Assembly (NCBI GenBank): GCA_021298015.1
Contig: JAJTGY010000036.1
Span: 1-64,000 of the forward strand
Source: Flammeovirgaceae bacterium
GTDB lineage: Bacteria > Bacteroidota > Bacteroidia > Cytophagales > Cyclobacteriaceae
Length of the DNA stretch: 64,000 nt
Direction: 5' to 3'
The translations under genes and the position numbers were made by a program. Under the pieces are notes generated by a model. That model worked only from the letters and a program-made list of their open reading frames with translations. It was not told the DNA's origin and made no database searches. Within the stretch, counting starts at the first letter, position 1; every line of letters begins with the position of its first letter. Below are positions 7,858 through 15,519 of this stretch, in pieces.

Positions 7858-8145
7858 ATGAAAATCGTCTGGACGGCTGAGGCTGAAGATGATTATTTCG
7901 AAAACATTGAGTTTCTGATGTCCAACTGGTCCGAAGCCGTGACACGTGAATTTTTAGACGATGTAGCGAGGTGCCTTGACCTAATTCTGCGTTTTCCGGA
8001 CATGTTCCCGCAATCGGACTACAAGGGTGTTCGCAAAGCCGTTATTCGTAGGCAGATTTCCCTGTTCTATCTCGTTGATGGCGACCAGCTCATACTGCTT
8101 CGCTTCTGGAACAATTATCGCGACCCGCAAGACATAAAATTCTGA
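7858..8145 (+). CDS. RelE/ParE-superfamily toxin
   Basis: A 95-aa protein of the RelE/ParE fold: MKIVWTAEAEDDYFENIEFL, the central helix with LDLILRFPDMFPQSD, then the strands VRKAVIRRQISLFYLVDGDQLILLRFWNN. ParE members poison gyrase and RelE members cut ribosome-bound mRNA; the sequence alone does not decide between them. Full length. Second gene of a two-gene module with the small protein at 7613-7849. Confidence 0.8.
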   Translation: MKIVWTAEAEDDYFENIEFLMSNWSEAVTREFLDDVARCLDLILRFPDMFPQSDYKGVRKAVIRRQISLFYLVDGDQLILLRFWNNYRDPQDIKF

Positions 8146-8146
8146 T

Positions 8147-8154
8147 TACCTTTG
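8147..8154 (+). promoter_or_regulatory. -7 box TACCTTTG before the TPR gene
   Basis: TACCTTTG matches TAnnTTTG exactly and lies 5 nt before the ATG at 8160, straight after the toxin stop. I see no convincing -33 TTG at the right distance, so this is a weaker call. Confidence 0.4.
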
Positions 8155-8159
8155 CTTTC

Positions 8160-8756
8160 ATGGCCAAGGTCGTACAATTTACACCTACCCCGGAAAAATT
8201 TGGGTTCAAGCCGGTGCGCAAGCGAAAGCGCGACCAGCAGGAGCAGCGCGGCCAGTTGAATCTGTTCTCGGGTGGCAAGCAGGTTCGACTCAGCCAGCTT
8301 TCACCATTTGAAGAAGCCTTACTGTTTGATGATAGGGGCGACCTGGCGCAGGCTAAGGAGCTCTACCTTAAAGCCATTCAGGAGAATGACTGCTTGCCCG
8401 ATGCGTACTGCAACCTCGGCATCCTGGAGTCGCAGGAAAAGAACTATCCCAAAGCGATTGACTGTTTCACCAAGTGCCTGAAAGAACAACCCCGACACTT
8501 TGAAGCGCATTACAACCTGGCCAACCTGTATGCCGAAGCCGGCAATTTTCCCCTGGCTAAGTTGCATTATCAATTGTCTATTGAGATTGAACCGGAGTTT
8601 CCGAACAGCCATTTCAACCTCGCGTTAACGCAGGCTATGCACCGCGAAATTGAAGAAGCGATTATTACGCTCAACCGCTATCGGCAAATGGTAGACAATC
8701 AGGAACGCCATCAGACCGACAATCTGATTCAATCACTCTTACGGGCGAGGGTCTAG
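8160..8756 (+). CDS. TPR-repeat protein
   Basis: A 198-aa soluble protein with a basic N-terminus (KPVRKRKRDQQEQ, about 18-30) followed by three tetratricopeptide repeats between residues 55 and 160, with helix pairs such as DAYCNLGILESQEKNYPKAI and AHYNLANLYAEAGNFPLAK. There is no signal peptide, so it is cytoplasmic. The role is probably protein-protein binding; the partner is unknown. It ends 2 nt before the convergent DUF3667 gene's stop. Confidence 0.8.
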   Translation: MAKVVQFTPTPEKFGFKPVRKRKRDQQEQRGQLNLFSGGKQVRLSQLSPFEEALLFDDRGDLAQAKELYLKAIQENDCLPDAYCNLGILESQEKNYPKAIDCFTKCLKEQPRHFEAHYNLANLYAEAGNFPLAKLHYQLSIEIEPEFPNSHFNLALTQAMHREIEEAIITLNRYRQMVDNQERHQTDNLIQSLLRARV

Positions 8757-8758
8757 CG

Positions 8759-9562
8759 CTACATTGTCCAGAGGGTGAGGAAGAACAGAATAAGGCGGTA
8801 GACCTCGAGCGCCAGTTTCATCAGCCCAATCATCAGCACGGATTTAATCACGAGGCGCCAACTGCTTTCGGTATAAAATGTATAACCGGATCTGATCAGG
8901 AAGTAGAGATTGGTCGTTATGAATATGATCGTCAGGGTCAGTTCGTTGACCCGACTCCCCAGGCCCGTCAGGTTGATGATTAACGTTAACACGATGGCGT
9001 TGACGAAAAGATTAAAGCAGGCCACTTCAACCATGTAATCCACATGATCCGTAAAGTACCGATTGTTCTTGCGGTACAAAACGTTGAGCGGGAGGGAGGC
9101 CAGCAGAACGAAGAGCATCACCATCAGTTTGGCCAGACCAACCGTCTTCAGATTATAAAGCAACGTGAAGGTTTCGAGGTTTACACCTATTTGAAGCACA
9201 GCCGTGGTGAGCGGTCCGCGCAACCATCTGCCAAACAGTGACAGTAATTGGGTATTCAGCGAGGCATTGAAAAGCTGAATGAGCGGGAAAAAGAAATAAA
9301 TGAGATTTAAGACAAAAAATACCGAGATGGGCGGCAAATACTTCACCCGCCTGCCTTCAGCAAATTCGGCTGAAACAAAGCCGGGTTTGCGTAGCATCAA
9401 CCCCAGGGTGTGTACAAATTTATTGTCGGCAAAGGTAATGGCCCGGGCAATGTTGTTCAGCAATGCGCGCAATGACCGGTCAGCCGGAACCAATACCTTT
9501 TCACCGCATTGGTTGCAGTAGTTGCCTTCAAACGCATTTCCGCAGCTTTTACACAAAACCAT
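8759..9562 (-). CDS. DUF3667-type membrane protein with zinc ribbon
   Basis: A 267-aa protein beginning with a zinc ribbon (CKSCGNAFEGNYCNQCGEK, two CxxC pairs) and continuing with about four to five hydrophobic segments, for example ISVFFVLNLIYFFFPLI, LMVMLFVLLASLPLNVLY and LTLTIIFITTNLYFLI. This is the layout of DUF3667 proteins, common in Bacteroidota and of unknown function. I start at ATG 9562 (MVLCKSCG) rather than the upstream TTG, as the ribbon normally begins right after the start. Confidence 0.75.
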   Translation of the reverse strand: MVLCKSCGNAFEGNYCNQCGEKVLVPADRSLRALLNNIARAITFADNKFVHTLGLMLRKPGFVSAEFAEGRRVKYLPPISVFFVLNLIYFFFPLIQLFNASLNTQLLSLFGRWLRGPLTTAVLQIGVNLETFTLLYNLKTVGLAKLMVMLFVLLASLPLNVLYRKNNRYFTDHVDYMVEVACFNLFVNAIVLTLIINLTGLGSRVNELTLTIIFITTNLYFLIRSGYTFYTESSWRLVIKSVLMIGLMKLALEVYRLILFFLTLWTM

Positions 9563-9592
9563 AAGCGGGCGCAAAGATGCCGAATCGGTCTT

Positions 9593-10114
9593 TCAATTCA
9601 ACATCCGGAGCTGTCGGATCGCCTTTGCGCCCCGTGAGCGAAAGGCGGGCGACCCCAACGGCATTTCCTCTTCGATAAGCAGCCGTATTTCATTCGCGAG
9701 TTCGGGGTTTTGAATAGCCAGGTTGGTCAGCACCGTCATGGCAAAAACACGAATAGCGATGGCTTCCTGCCGGTTGGTGAACAGGGTAAGTGCAAGGTCT
9801 GTAGCTGTGCCCTGGTACTGCCTGGGGATGGAGATGAACTGAAGCAGACGCATGGTGTTGCGCTTGACCGCATCCGGCAAGCCCGGCTTCCGGAGGTGTC
9901 GGAGCAAAACCGCCAGGTGTGGACGAACCAAATGGGGATTCGCTTCAACGCAGTAACTAAGGGGCCATGCCGCTCGTGGCGTCAGGCGATTGTCACCTGC
10001 TAAGAAGACCTCCACGAGGGCTTTGAATCGGGCGGGGTCCGATCCAACCCAGGCCACGATACGCTGGCATTGAGCTTTTGAATACCTTTTTCTCAACGCC
10101 TGTACTAAATTCAT
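9593..10114 (-). CDS. HEAT-like helical repeat protein, hypothetical
   Basis: A 173-aa protein made almost wholly of predicted amphipathic helices in the pattern of HEAT/adenylosuccinate-lyase-like repeats (HLVRPHLAVLLRHLRKPGLPDAVKRNTMRLLQFI, in two pieces, then TLFTNRQEAIAIRVFAMTVL). No signal peptide or catalytic motif is visible. I start at ATG 10114 (MNLVQALRKRY) instead of an upstream TTG. It is on the same strand as the DUF3667 gene, 30 nt away, and may be co-transcribed. Function unknown. Confidence 0.65.
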   Translation of the reverse strand: MNLVQALRKRYSKAQCQRIVAWVGSDPARFKALVEVFLAGDNRLTPRAAWPLSYCVEANPHLVRPHLAVLLRHLRKPGLPDAVKRNTMRLLQFISIPRQYQGTATDLALTLFTNRQEAIAIRVFAMTVLTNLAIQNPELANEIRLLIEEEMPLGSPAFRSRGAKAIRQLRMLN

Positions 10115-10321
10115 TTTCAACAACTTAACTCGAAAAAGAAGTTAATTGGATATATATAACTACTTGATAGTTTGTATTTTAAATAAATTCGTTATAGTTT
10201 TAATTCAAGTTTAACTGATGGGCTATGCTGATATTTTTTACCATCGCGACTTTTGCATCTTTTCAACTGGCGGTATGCCTGTATTGTTATAAGCAAAAGC
10301 AAGGCGTAATCGGATTCTGAG

Positions 10322-12181
10322 TTACCATCCGATTCCATAATCCTCACCATGGTTGCTGGAACCTCCCCAGAAGGTACCGTGCTTCCAATCAAAATAAATG
10401 GCGTTGATTGGTCCACTGGTGCGTTCCTGGTAGTTGATGCGGTACCCCATGCGCGATAAATCTTTCCGTACCCAGGCGGGCATTGCGTTGTTGAGGGTAA
10501 TGCCTCCCGGTATTTTTTCGTGATCGCCAAAACTGCTGAACATCTGCTGCGTCTTGAATGAGGGCGCTTCGCAGGCTTCCTGAACCGTCATGTCAAACTC
10601 CACCATGTTCAGGAAAAACTGCAGGAGCAACTGGTCCTGTTCATCACCGGCTTGCTTGGCAAACGACAGATAAGGTTTGCCATCCTTTAAGGCCATGGTG
10701 GGCGTGAGGGTCACGCGCGGCCGCTTGCCGGGCTCCACTACGTTAAAGGGATTCTCTTTGGCATCCAGCACAAAAGATTGCATGCGTTGGCTAAGGCCAA
10801 CTCCCGTATTGCCGGCAATACACGCAGGCACCCATCCACCGCTGGGTGTAATGGAAACCACCCAGCCGTCTTTATCCGCGGCCTCAACCGATGTGGTGCC
10901 TGCAGTAAACGCCTGCTGATATCTTTCATCCAACGGATTGGGTAACGAAAAATTAGTTGCCTGGGGGTTGCCCCAGTTCTTCAACAGATCAAGGTAAGGG
11001 TTCTGCCTGCCTTCAAATGGATAGGGATCACCGGGTGCCGCTTTGGCATCGTTGCGTTCGTGATTCATAAGCTTCACGCGTTCTTTTGCATACTCTTTGG
11101 ACAACAGCCCTTTCATAGGTTCTTCAGGGGCGAAGGCCGGATCACCGTAGTAAAAGTCACGATCGGCAAACGCCAGGTTCATTGCCTGGTAAACGGTATG
11201 TATGTAACGGGTTGAGTTGTAGCCCATGCTTTTCAGATCGAAGTTTTCCAGAATAATCAGCGTCTGTAAAAAAGCCGGTCCTTGCGTCCACTGCTGCAGT
11301 TTGTAGACTTCGATGCCCCGGTAGTTGGTGGACAAGGGTTCCTCGATTTTCACTTTCCAGTTGGCGAGGTCTTGTTCGGTGATTAATCCGCCTTGCTCTT
11401 GAGTGCCGCGGGCGATCTCTTTGGCGATATCGCCTCTGTAAAATCGATCGTAGGCAGCATAAATGGCGGCTTTGCGATCCTTCCCTTTTTTCAGCGCCTG
11501 CTGTTCAGCTTCTACCAGCTTTTGTAGCGTAGCCAGCAGATCTTTTTGGACGAAGATTTCACCTGCATGTGGTGCTTCCCGCGTTTCGCCCAGGTGGGGG
11601 AGAAATACTTTTTTCGAATAGGGCCACTGTTTGATTTGCTCTTTACCCCGTTCGATCGAATTGGCTGTTTGCGCTTCGATGGGATAACCCTCGGCCATTT
11701 GCATGGCGGGGGCTAAAACGTCTTTCAGGCTCATGGTGCCGTACTCGGCCAGCATGGTCATCAATCCACCCGGTGTGCCAGGCGTAACAGCCGCGAGCGG
11801 ACCATACTCAGGCGGGTATTTCATGCTTTTTCCTTTGAAGAAATCTGCCGTAGCACCGGTAGGGGCCACGCCCAGGGCATTGATGGCGATCACCTTTTTC
11901 GTCTTGGGGTTATAAATCAACGCCTGCGTTTCGCCACCCCAGCTCAGCACATCCCACATGGTACAGGTAGCGGCCAGCATCGCACAGGAGGCATCCACCG
12001 CATTGCCACCTTTGGTGAAAATCATAGCACCGGCCGCTGCGGCCAGGGGTTTGCCGGTAATGGCCATCCAGTGGCGGCCATGCAAGGGTGGCTTTTGGGT
12101 AGTGACTGGAAGATTATTGAAGGATTGGGCAAAACCGGCAACCGCGCTGAGCACGATGGCCAAAGAGAAGACAAGTCGCAT
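10322..12181 (-). CDS. Gamma-glutamyltranspeptidase family protein
   Basis: A 619-aa Ntn-hydrolase of the gamma-glutamyltransferase family, which self-cleaves and hydrolyses or transfers gamma-glutamyl groups (glutathione and related peptides). A signal peptide (MRLVFSLAIVLSAVAGFAQS) places it in the periplasm. The large-subunit part has GGNAVDASCAMLAA and TPGGLMTML; the processing site is AFTAGTTSVEAADKDG near residue 430, where the Thr would be the nucleophile; GGWVP and the C-terminal FKTQQMFSSFGDHEKIPGG follow. Classic enzymes have TTHxSV; here the His is absent, so activity may differ. About 50 aa longer than E. coli Ggt-type cores. No clear operon partner. Confidence 0.85.
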   Translation of the reverse strand: MRLVFSLAIVLSAVAGFAQSFNNLPVTTQKPPLHGRHWMAITGKPLAAAAGAMIFTKGGNAVDASCAMLAATCTMWDVLSWGGETQALIYNPKTKKVIAINALGVAPTGATADFFKGKSMKYPPEYGPLAAVTPGTPGGLMTMLAEYGTMSLKDVLAPAMQMAEGYPIEAQTANSIERGKEQIKQWPYSKKVFLPHLGETREAPHAGEIFVQKDLLATLQKLVEAEQQALKKGKDRKAAIYAAYDRFYRGDIAKEIARGTQEQGGLITEQDLANWKVKIEEPLSTNYRGIEVYKLQQWTQGPAFLQTLIILENFDLKSMGYNSTRYIHTVYQAMNLAFADRDFYYGDPAFAPEEPMKGLLSKEYAKERVKLMNHERNDAKAAPGDPYPFEGRQNPYLDLLKNWGNPQATNFSLPNPLDERYQQAFTAGTTSVEAADKDGWVVSITPSGGWVPACIAGNTGVGLSQRMQSFVLDAKENPFNVVEPGKRPRVTLTPTMALKDGKPYLSFAKQAGDEQDQLLLQFFLNMVEFDMTVQEACEAPSFKTQQMFSSFGDHEKIPGGITLNNAMPAWVRKDLSRMGYRINYQERTSGPINAIYFDWKHGTFWGGSSNHGEDYGIGW

Positions 12182-12289
12182 AGGTGATGATTTAGAACTT
12201 CTAAAGTAGCGATCGGATTACGTTGGGCCTAGTGCATTATGATGGATGGCCGGAACTGTTTAACTTGATTTTCTAAACGAATTTGAAGG

Positions 12290-12520
12290 ATGGAAGCCAG
12301 ACGGAGATCCTATTTTTACAAATGGTTATTTCTCGGTGGTGGTGGCGCGGTATTGTTTGGTGCCGGCCTGTGTGCCACCATCGAAGTAGCTTTTATGCGT
12401 TACGAGGGTGCTCCCTTTTGGACATGGTTCGCCCTTGGTACGTTGTCACTGTGTTTCGTGGTAGCCGGACTTGCCTGTATGATTGACTCGGTGCGGTGGA
12501 AGATAAAATACAATGGCTAG
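12290..12520 (+). CDS. Small two-helix membrane protein
   Basis: A 76-aa protein with two hydrophobic stretches, LFLGGGGAVLFGAGLCATIEVA (split after residue 33) and FALGTLSLCFVVAGLACMID, joined by a short polar loop. It has basic residues at both ends (MEARRRSYFYKW and RWKIKYNG), suggesting both termini are cytoplasmic. Not recognised. A second frame from 12283 is less plausible as it has no membrane logic. Confidence 0.5.
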   Translation: MEARRRSYFYKWLFLGGGGAVLFGAGLCATIEVAFMRYEGAPFWTWFALGTLSLCFVVAGLACMIDSVRWKIKYNG

Positions 12521-12547
12521 TCAGCCATGGCTGACGTTGGCTATCGG

Positions 12548-13555
12548 CTAATAAACGATCTCCACATCGCCATCCACCGGAAATCCCGTACATGTGAGTA
12601 TTCGACCGGCAGCCAATTCACGATCGGAAAGAACCTCGTTGCGCGACAACCACACGGAACCTTTCACACACGTAGCCGCGCAGGCGCTACACTGACCTGC
12701 CTCGCAACTGAACGGGAGGCCGATACCTTGTCTCCGGGCTGCCTTCAAAATACTCACCGGATATTGAACCGAAACATTAAACCGTTGATTTTGGAAGTTC
12801 AACGTCACCTGATGCTCGCGCTGGTCGGGCGGGGATTGCGGATTTTCAAATTCGGGCGCGAGAAACGTTTCGCGATGGATCCGGGAAAGCGGGACGCCTT
12901 CCGTCACCAGGCCGATTTCAGCCGTCAGCATGTAATCGTATGGCCCGCAGAGGTAGAACGCAGCCTTGTCTTTTTCCGTGACATACTGTTGCAGAAGTTC
13001 GCCCACGAGCCACTTGCTTAGCCGTGCGCGCAGCAGGTTGACGTTGCTGCTGTTAAGCCATTCAATCTGAAACTGCTTGGGGAATTTTCTTCGCAGTTCA
13101 GTCAACTCACTTCGGAAGATGGTGGTGGCCTCCGATCGATTGCTGTAAGCGAGCACTACCGTGCTTTGCCCGCGATGCGTCAGAATCTCTTCAATCATCG
13201 GCCGACAGGGCGTAATGCCGCTGCCTGCAGCAAAAAAAACATACTGTTCAAAGGCATCCGGATTCTCCGGCAACTGAAAACGACCGGCCACTCCGCTGCT
13301 GGTAAGGGTTTCGCCTACACGGGCCTCATCAAACAAATAGCGGGAGAATAAACCATTTTCGATTCGCTTTACCGTGATGCGAACCAAGGAGTCACCCGGG
13401 GATGACGATATCGAATACGATCGTCTGTGTTCACGCTGTTGCAGGATGAGGAATTGGCCCGCGCGGAACGCCAGTGGCCGATCGGGCCGCAGCCAAAACG
13501 ATTTCGTGTCTTCCGTTTCGGGCTGAATTTTTTGAATGGTAAGAGTCCACGTCAT
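12548..13555 (-). CDS. Ferredoxin reductase with C-terminal 2Fe-2S domain (PaaE-like)
   Basis: A 335-aa flavoprotein. The N-terminal FAD domain has RRSYSISSSPG, the NAD(P) domain has FFAAGSGITPCRPMIEEIL and FYLCGPYDYM, and the plant-type ferredoxin domain has C-x4-C-x2-C (CEAGQCSAC) with the fourth Cys in RILTC. Such proteins feed electrons from NAD(P)H to oxygenases or desaturases. I start at ATG 13555 (MTWTLTIQK) because it overlaps the stop of the upstream SDR gene by 4 nt (ATGA); a longer frame adds 33 residues antisense-like in character. Last gene of the 17897-12548 operon; its acceptor is not in the operon. Confidence 0.85.
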   Translation of the reverse strand: MTWTLTIQKIQPETEDTKSFWLRPDRPLAFRAGQFLILQQREHRRSYSISSSPGDSLVRITVKRIENGLFSRYLFDEARVGETLTSSGVAGRFQLPENPDAFEQYVFFAAGSGITPCRPMIEEILTHRGQSTVVLAYSNRSEATTIFRSELTELRRKFPKQFQIEWLNSSNVNLLRARLSKWLVGELLQQYVTEKDKAAFYLCGPYDYMLTAEIGLVTEGVPLSRIHRETFLAPEFENPQSPPDQREHQVTLNFQNQRFNVSVQYPVSILKAARRQGIGLPFSCEAGQCSACAATCVKGSVWLSRNEVLSDRELAAGRILTCTGFPVDGDVEIVY

Positions 13556-14406
13556 TTGCCCGACAACCGCTGGTCGATGTGCTTCAAGGCGGAGAGGAAC
13601 CGCTCCTTCACCTGCCTGCGAAACCAGGTGGGCGCAAGCCTTTTCATTCGCCACATGTTGCGCGCGATATCCGGTAGAATCAGGTAGAGTTCACCTTTCG
13701 CCATACGGATGAGAATTTCCCGGGCGACCGCATCTGCCTCCAGGTTCGATTTATCTAACAGATACTGGGTGGCGCGGTTCACAAATTCACCGCCCCGCGC
13801 ATGTTGCGCCACGTTAGTCCGGAAATACGAGGGCATGATACACGACACCTGCACATTATAGTCCAGCAGTTCGCCATAAATCGTTTCGCTGATGGCAACC
13901 ACGGCTGCCTTGGTCATGTTATACGCGCCCATGGTGGGAGCGCAACTCACCGCGGCAATGCTGGCCGTGTTTATGATGTGGCCCGATCGCTGCTGCTTGA
14001 GTACCGGCATGAAGATGTGGCAACCGTGAACCACGCTCATCTGATTCACCCGGATCATCCACTCATAATTCTCAATGCTGTACTCTTCAAAGGCACCGCC
14101 ATCGCCCACGCCCGCGTTGTTGAAAATCAAATCGACTCCGCCATTGAGCAACAGGAATTTATCAGCCTGTTGCCGGAAGGCAGCGTAATCGGAGACATCG
14201 AACACGTAGGTTTGTGTGGTGCCACCTTTGGCCTGGAGCTCGGTTGCCACCCGCTCCAGATTGGCTGTGTCCATGTCCGCCAGCCCGAGTGTCCATCCAT
14301 CGTGAGCCAATTCGGTGGCCAATGCCTTACCAAGCCCGGAAGCGGCCCCGGTAATGAACGCGCGCTTGCGCGGGTATCGGTCAGTCAGTTTGTAAATCGG
14401 TTTCAT
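13552..14406 (-). CDS. Short-chain dehydrogenase/reductase
   Basis: A 284-aa classical SDR. The Rossmann motif is GAASGLG (20-26), followed by NNAGVGD, a catalytic Ser in INTASIAAVS and YNMTK (YxxxK). The C-terminus is about 30 residues longer than FabG and basic (MWRMKRLAPTWFRRQVKER), seen in membrane-associated lipid SDRs. Start overlaps the phosphotransferase stop (ATGA, 14403-14406), and its stop overlaps the reductase start, so it is inside a coupled operon. Substrate probably a hydroxyacyl or other lipid-derived alcohol, by context. Confidence 0.85.
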   Translation of the reverse strand: MKPIYKLTDRYPRKRAFITGAASGLGKALATELAHDGWTLGLADMDTANLERVATELQAKGGTTQTYVFDVSDYAAFRQQADKFLLLNGGVDLIFNNAGVGDGGAFEEYSIENYEWMIRVNQMSVVHGCHIFMPVLKQQRSGHIINTASIAAVSCAPTMGAYNMTKAAVVAISETIYGELLDYNVQVSCIMPSYFRTNVAQHARGGEFVNRATQYLLDKSNLEADAVAREILIRMAKGELYLILPDIARNMWRMKRLAPTWFRRQVKERFLSALKHIDQRLSGK

Positions 14407-15458
14407 ATCTTCTTCGTCTCTATGGCGTGCACTGCTTGGGCGGCCAAGGCTTTTGCTACATCAATCAATTGACCGAACCGGGGATCTTGTGTGAATCCGG
14501 CTTTCCAGCGGGCATAAATCTGTTGCGCAATCACGGCATTCTTAAATAACCCAAACACGTAATAGAAGCTAATGTTTGACACATCCCGTCCGCTGCCGGC
14601 TGCATATCGGTCAATCACCTCTTTTCGACTCAGGTTGCCCGGCAACCAGGATACATTAAACATGCGTGTCAGCGGATGGTCAGTCGGCTCGCACCAATAG
14701 GCGAGGGCTGCGCCCAAATCCATCAGCGGATCTCCCACGGTGGCCATCTCCCAATCCAGAATGCCGATTATTCGGGTGGGGTCGTTTACGTCCAGCACTA
14801 CGTTATCATACTTGAAGTCGTTGTGTAGAAACGCGACTTCTTTCGATACCGGCTGATTGGCGATCAGCCACGCACTGCTTTCGTTCATGGCCGGAATCGA
14901 ATCGGTTTCCGCTTTCGTATAACGCTGCGTCCAACCTTCGACCTGGCGGGCCACATAACCCTCTGGTTTCCCCAGTGTAGCCAGTCCGGTGGTTTGGATA
15001 TTCAGAGCATGAATTTCAACCAGCGTATCCACCAGCTTGCGCGATAATGCCATGAACTGCTGGGGCGGCAGGGGCGACCGCGCATGACTTGCCCGCAGAA
15101 TGATGCCGTTCAATCGCTCCATCACGTAAAACGATGAACCGATTACCAGTCCATCTTCACAGAGCGCCACAGGCTTGGGCACGCGGTTAAAGTGGGGAAA
15201 AAGCAGTGACAATACCCGAAATTCGCGACCCATGTCGTGAGCCGATTTGATGTTGGCTCCGGCCGGGGGTTTCCGCAAGATGAACTCACCACCGGTGGCC
15301 GTCAGCGCATAGGTTAAGTTGGAAAAACCACTTGGGAATTGCCGGATGGAAGAGATCTGGCCGACTTGTGGAGCATGAGTATCCAGCCAGGTTTGCAACG
15401 CGCCTGCCGGCAGTTCTTCGCCAGCGCGTACGTCAACGGGTTGATCAATCGGTAGCAA
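14403..15458 (-). CDS. APH-like phosphotransferase (LvaA/ACAD10-11 kinase type)
   Basis: A 351-aa aminoglycoside-phosphotransferase-fold kinase. Visible are the N-terminal glycine-rich lobe (GFSNLTYAL), the ATP-lysine region (FILRKPP), the Brenner motif HNDFKYDN and the metal site ILDWEMATVGDPLMDLG. This branch sits beside acyl-CoA dehydrogenases; in Pseudomonas LvaA and in ACAD10/11 it phosphorylates the 4-hydroxyl of 4-hydroxyacyl-CoA. The start is TTG at 15458: a TGA lies five codons upstream and no ATG is available. A 14-bp tandem repeat fills the gap to the acyl-CoA dehydrogenase gene. Family assignment is firm; substrate is inference. Confidence 0.8.
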   Translation of the reverse strand: MLPIDQPVDVRAGEELPAGALQTWLDTHAPQVGQISSIRQFPSGFSNLTYALTATGGEFILRKPPAGANIKSAHDMGREFRVLSLLFPHFNRVPKPVALCEDGLVIGSSFYVMERLNGIILRASHARSPLPPQQFMALSRKLVDTLVEIHALNIQTTGLATLGKPEGYVARQVEGWTQRYTKAETDSIPAMNESSAWLIANQPVSKEVAFLHNDFKYDNVVLDVNDPTRIIGILDWEMATVGDPLMDLGAALAYWCEPTDHPLTRMFNVSWLPGNLSRKEVIDRYAAGSGRDVSNISFYYVFGLFKNAVIAQQIYARWKAGFTQDPRFGQLIDVAKALAAQAVHAIETKKI

Positions 15459-15466
15459 GGATTTTA

Positions 15467-15508
15467 GATTTCAGATTTTCGATTACAGATTTTCGATTAC
15501 AGATTTCA
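15467..15508. repeat. 14-bp tandem repeat (three copies)
   Basis: Units GATTTCAGATTTTC (15467-15480), GATTACAGATTTTC (15481-15494) and GATTACAGATTTCA (15495-15508), with further degenerate GATTTTA-like words on both sides. It fills the only real intergenic gap inside the acyl-CoA operon. Probably replication slippage; no protein-coding or CRISPR character. Confidence 0.75.
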
Positions 15509-15519
15509 GCGTATGAATT

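Noticed and set aside
10192-10530. 112-aa frame across the 3' end of the gamma-glutamyltransferase gene
   Set aside because: Half lies antisense-shifted in the conserved C-terminus of the enzyme and the rest is AT-rich intergenic DNA.
12527-14472. Plus-strand frames of 164 and 223 aa opposite the reductase and SDR genes
   Set aside because: They mirror conserved minus-strand enzymes and show no family motifs.
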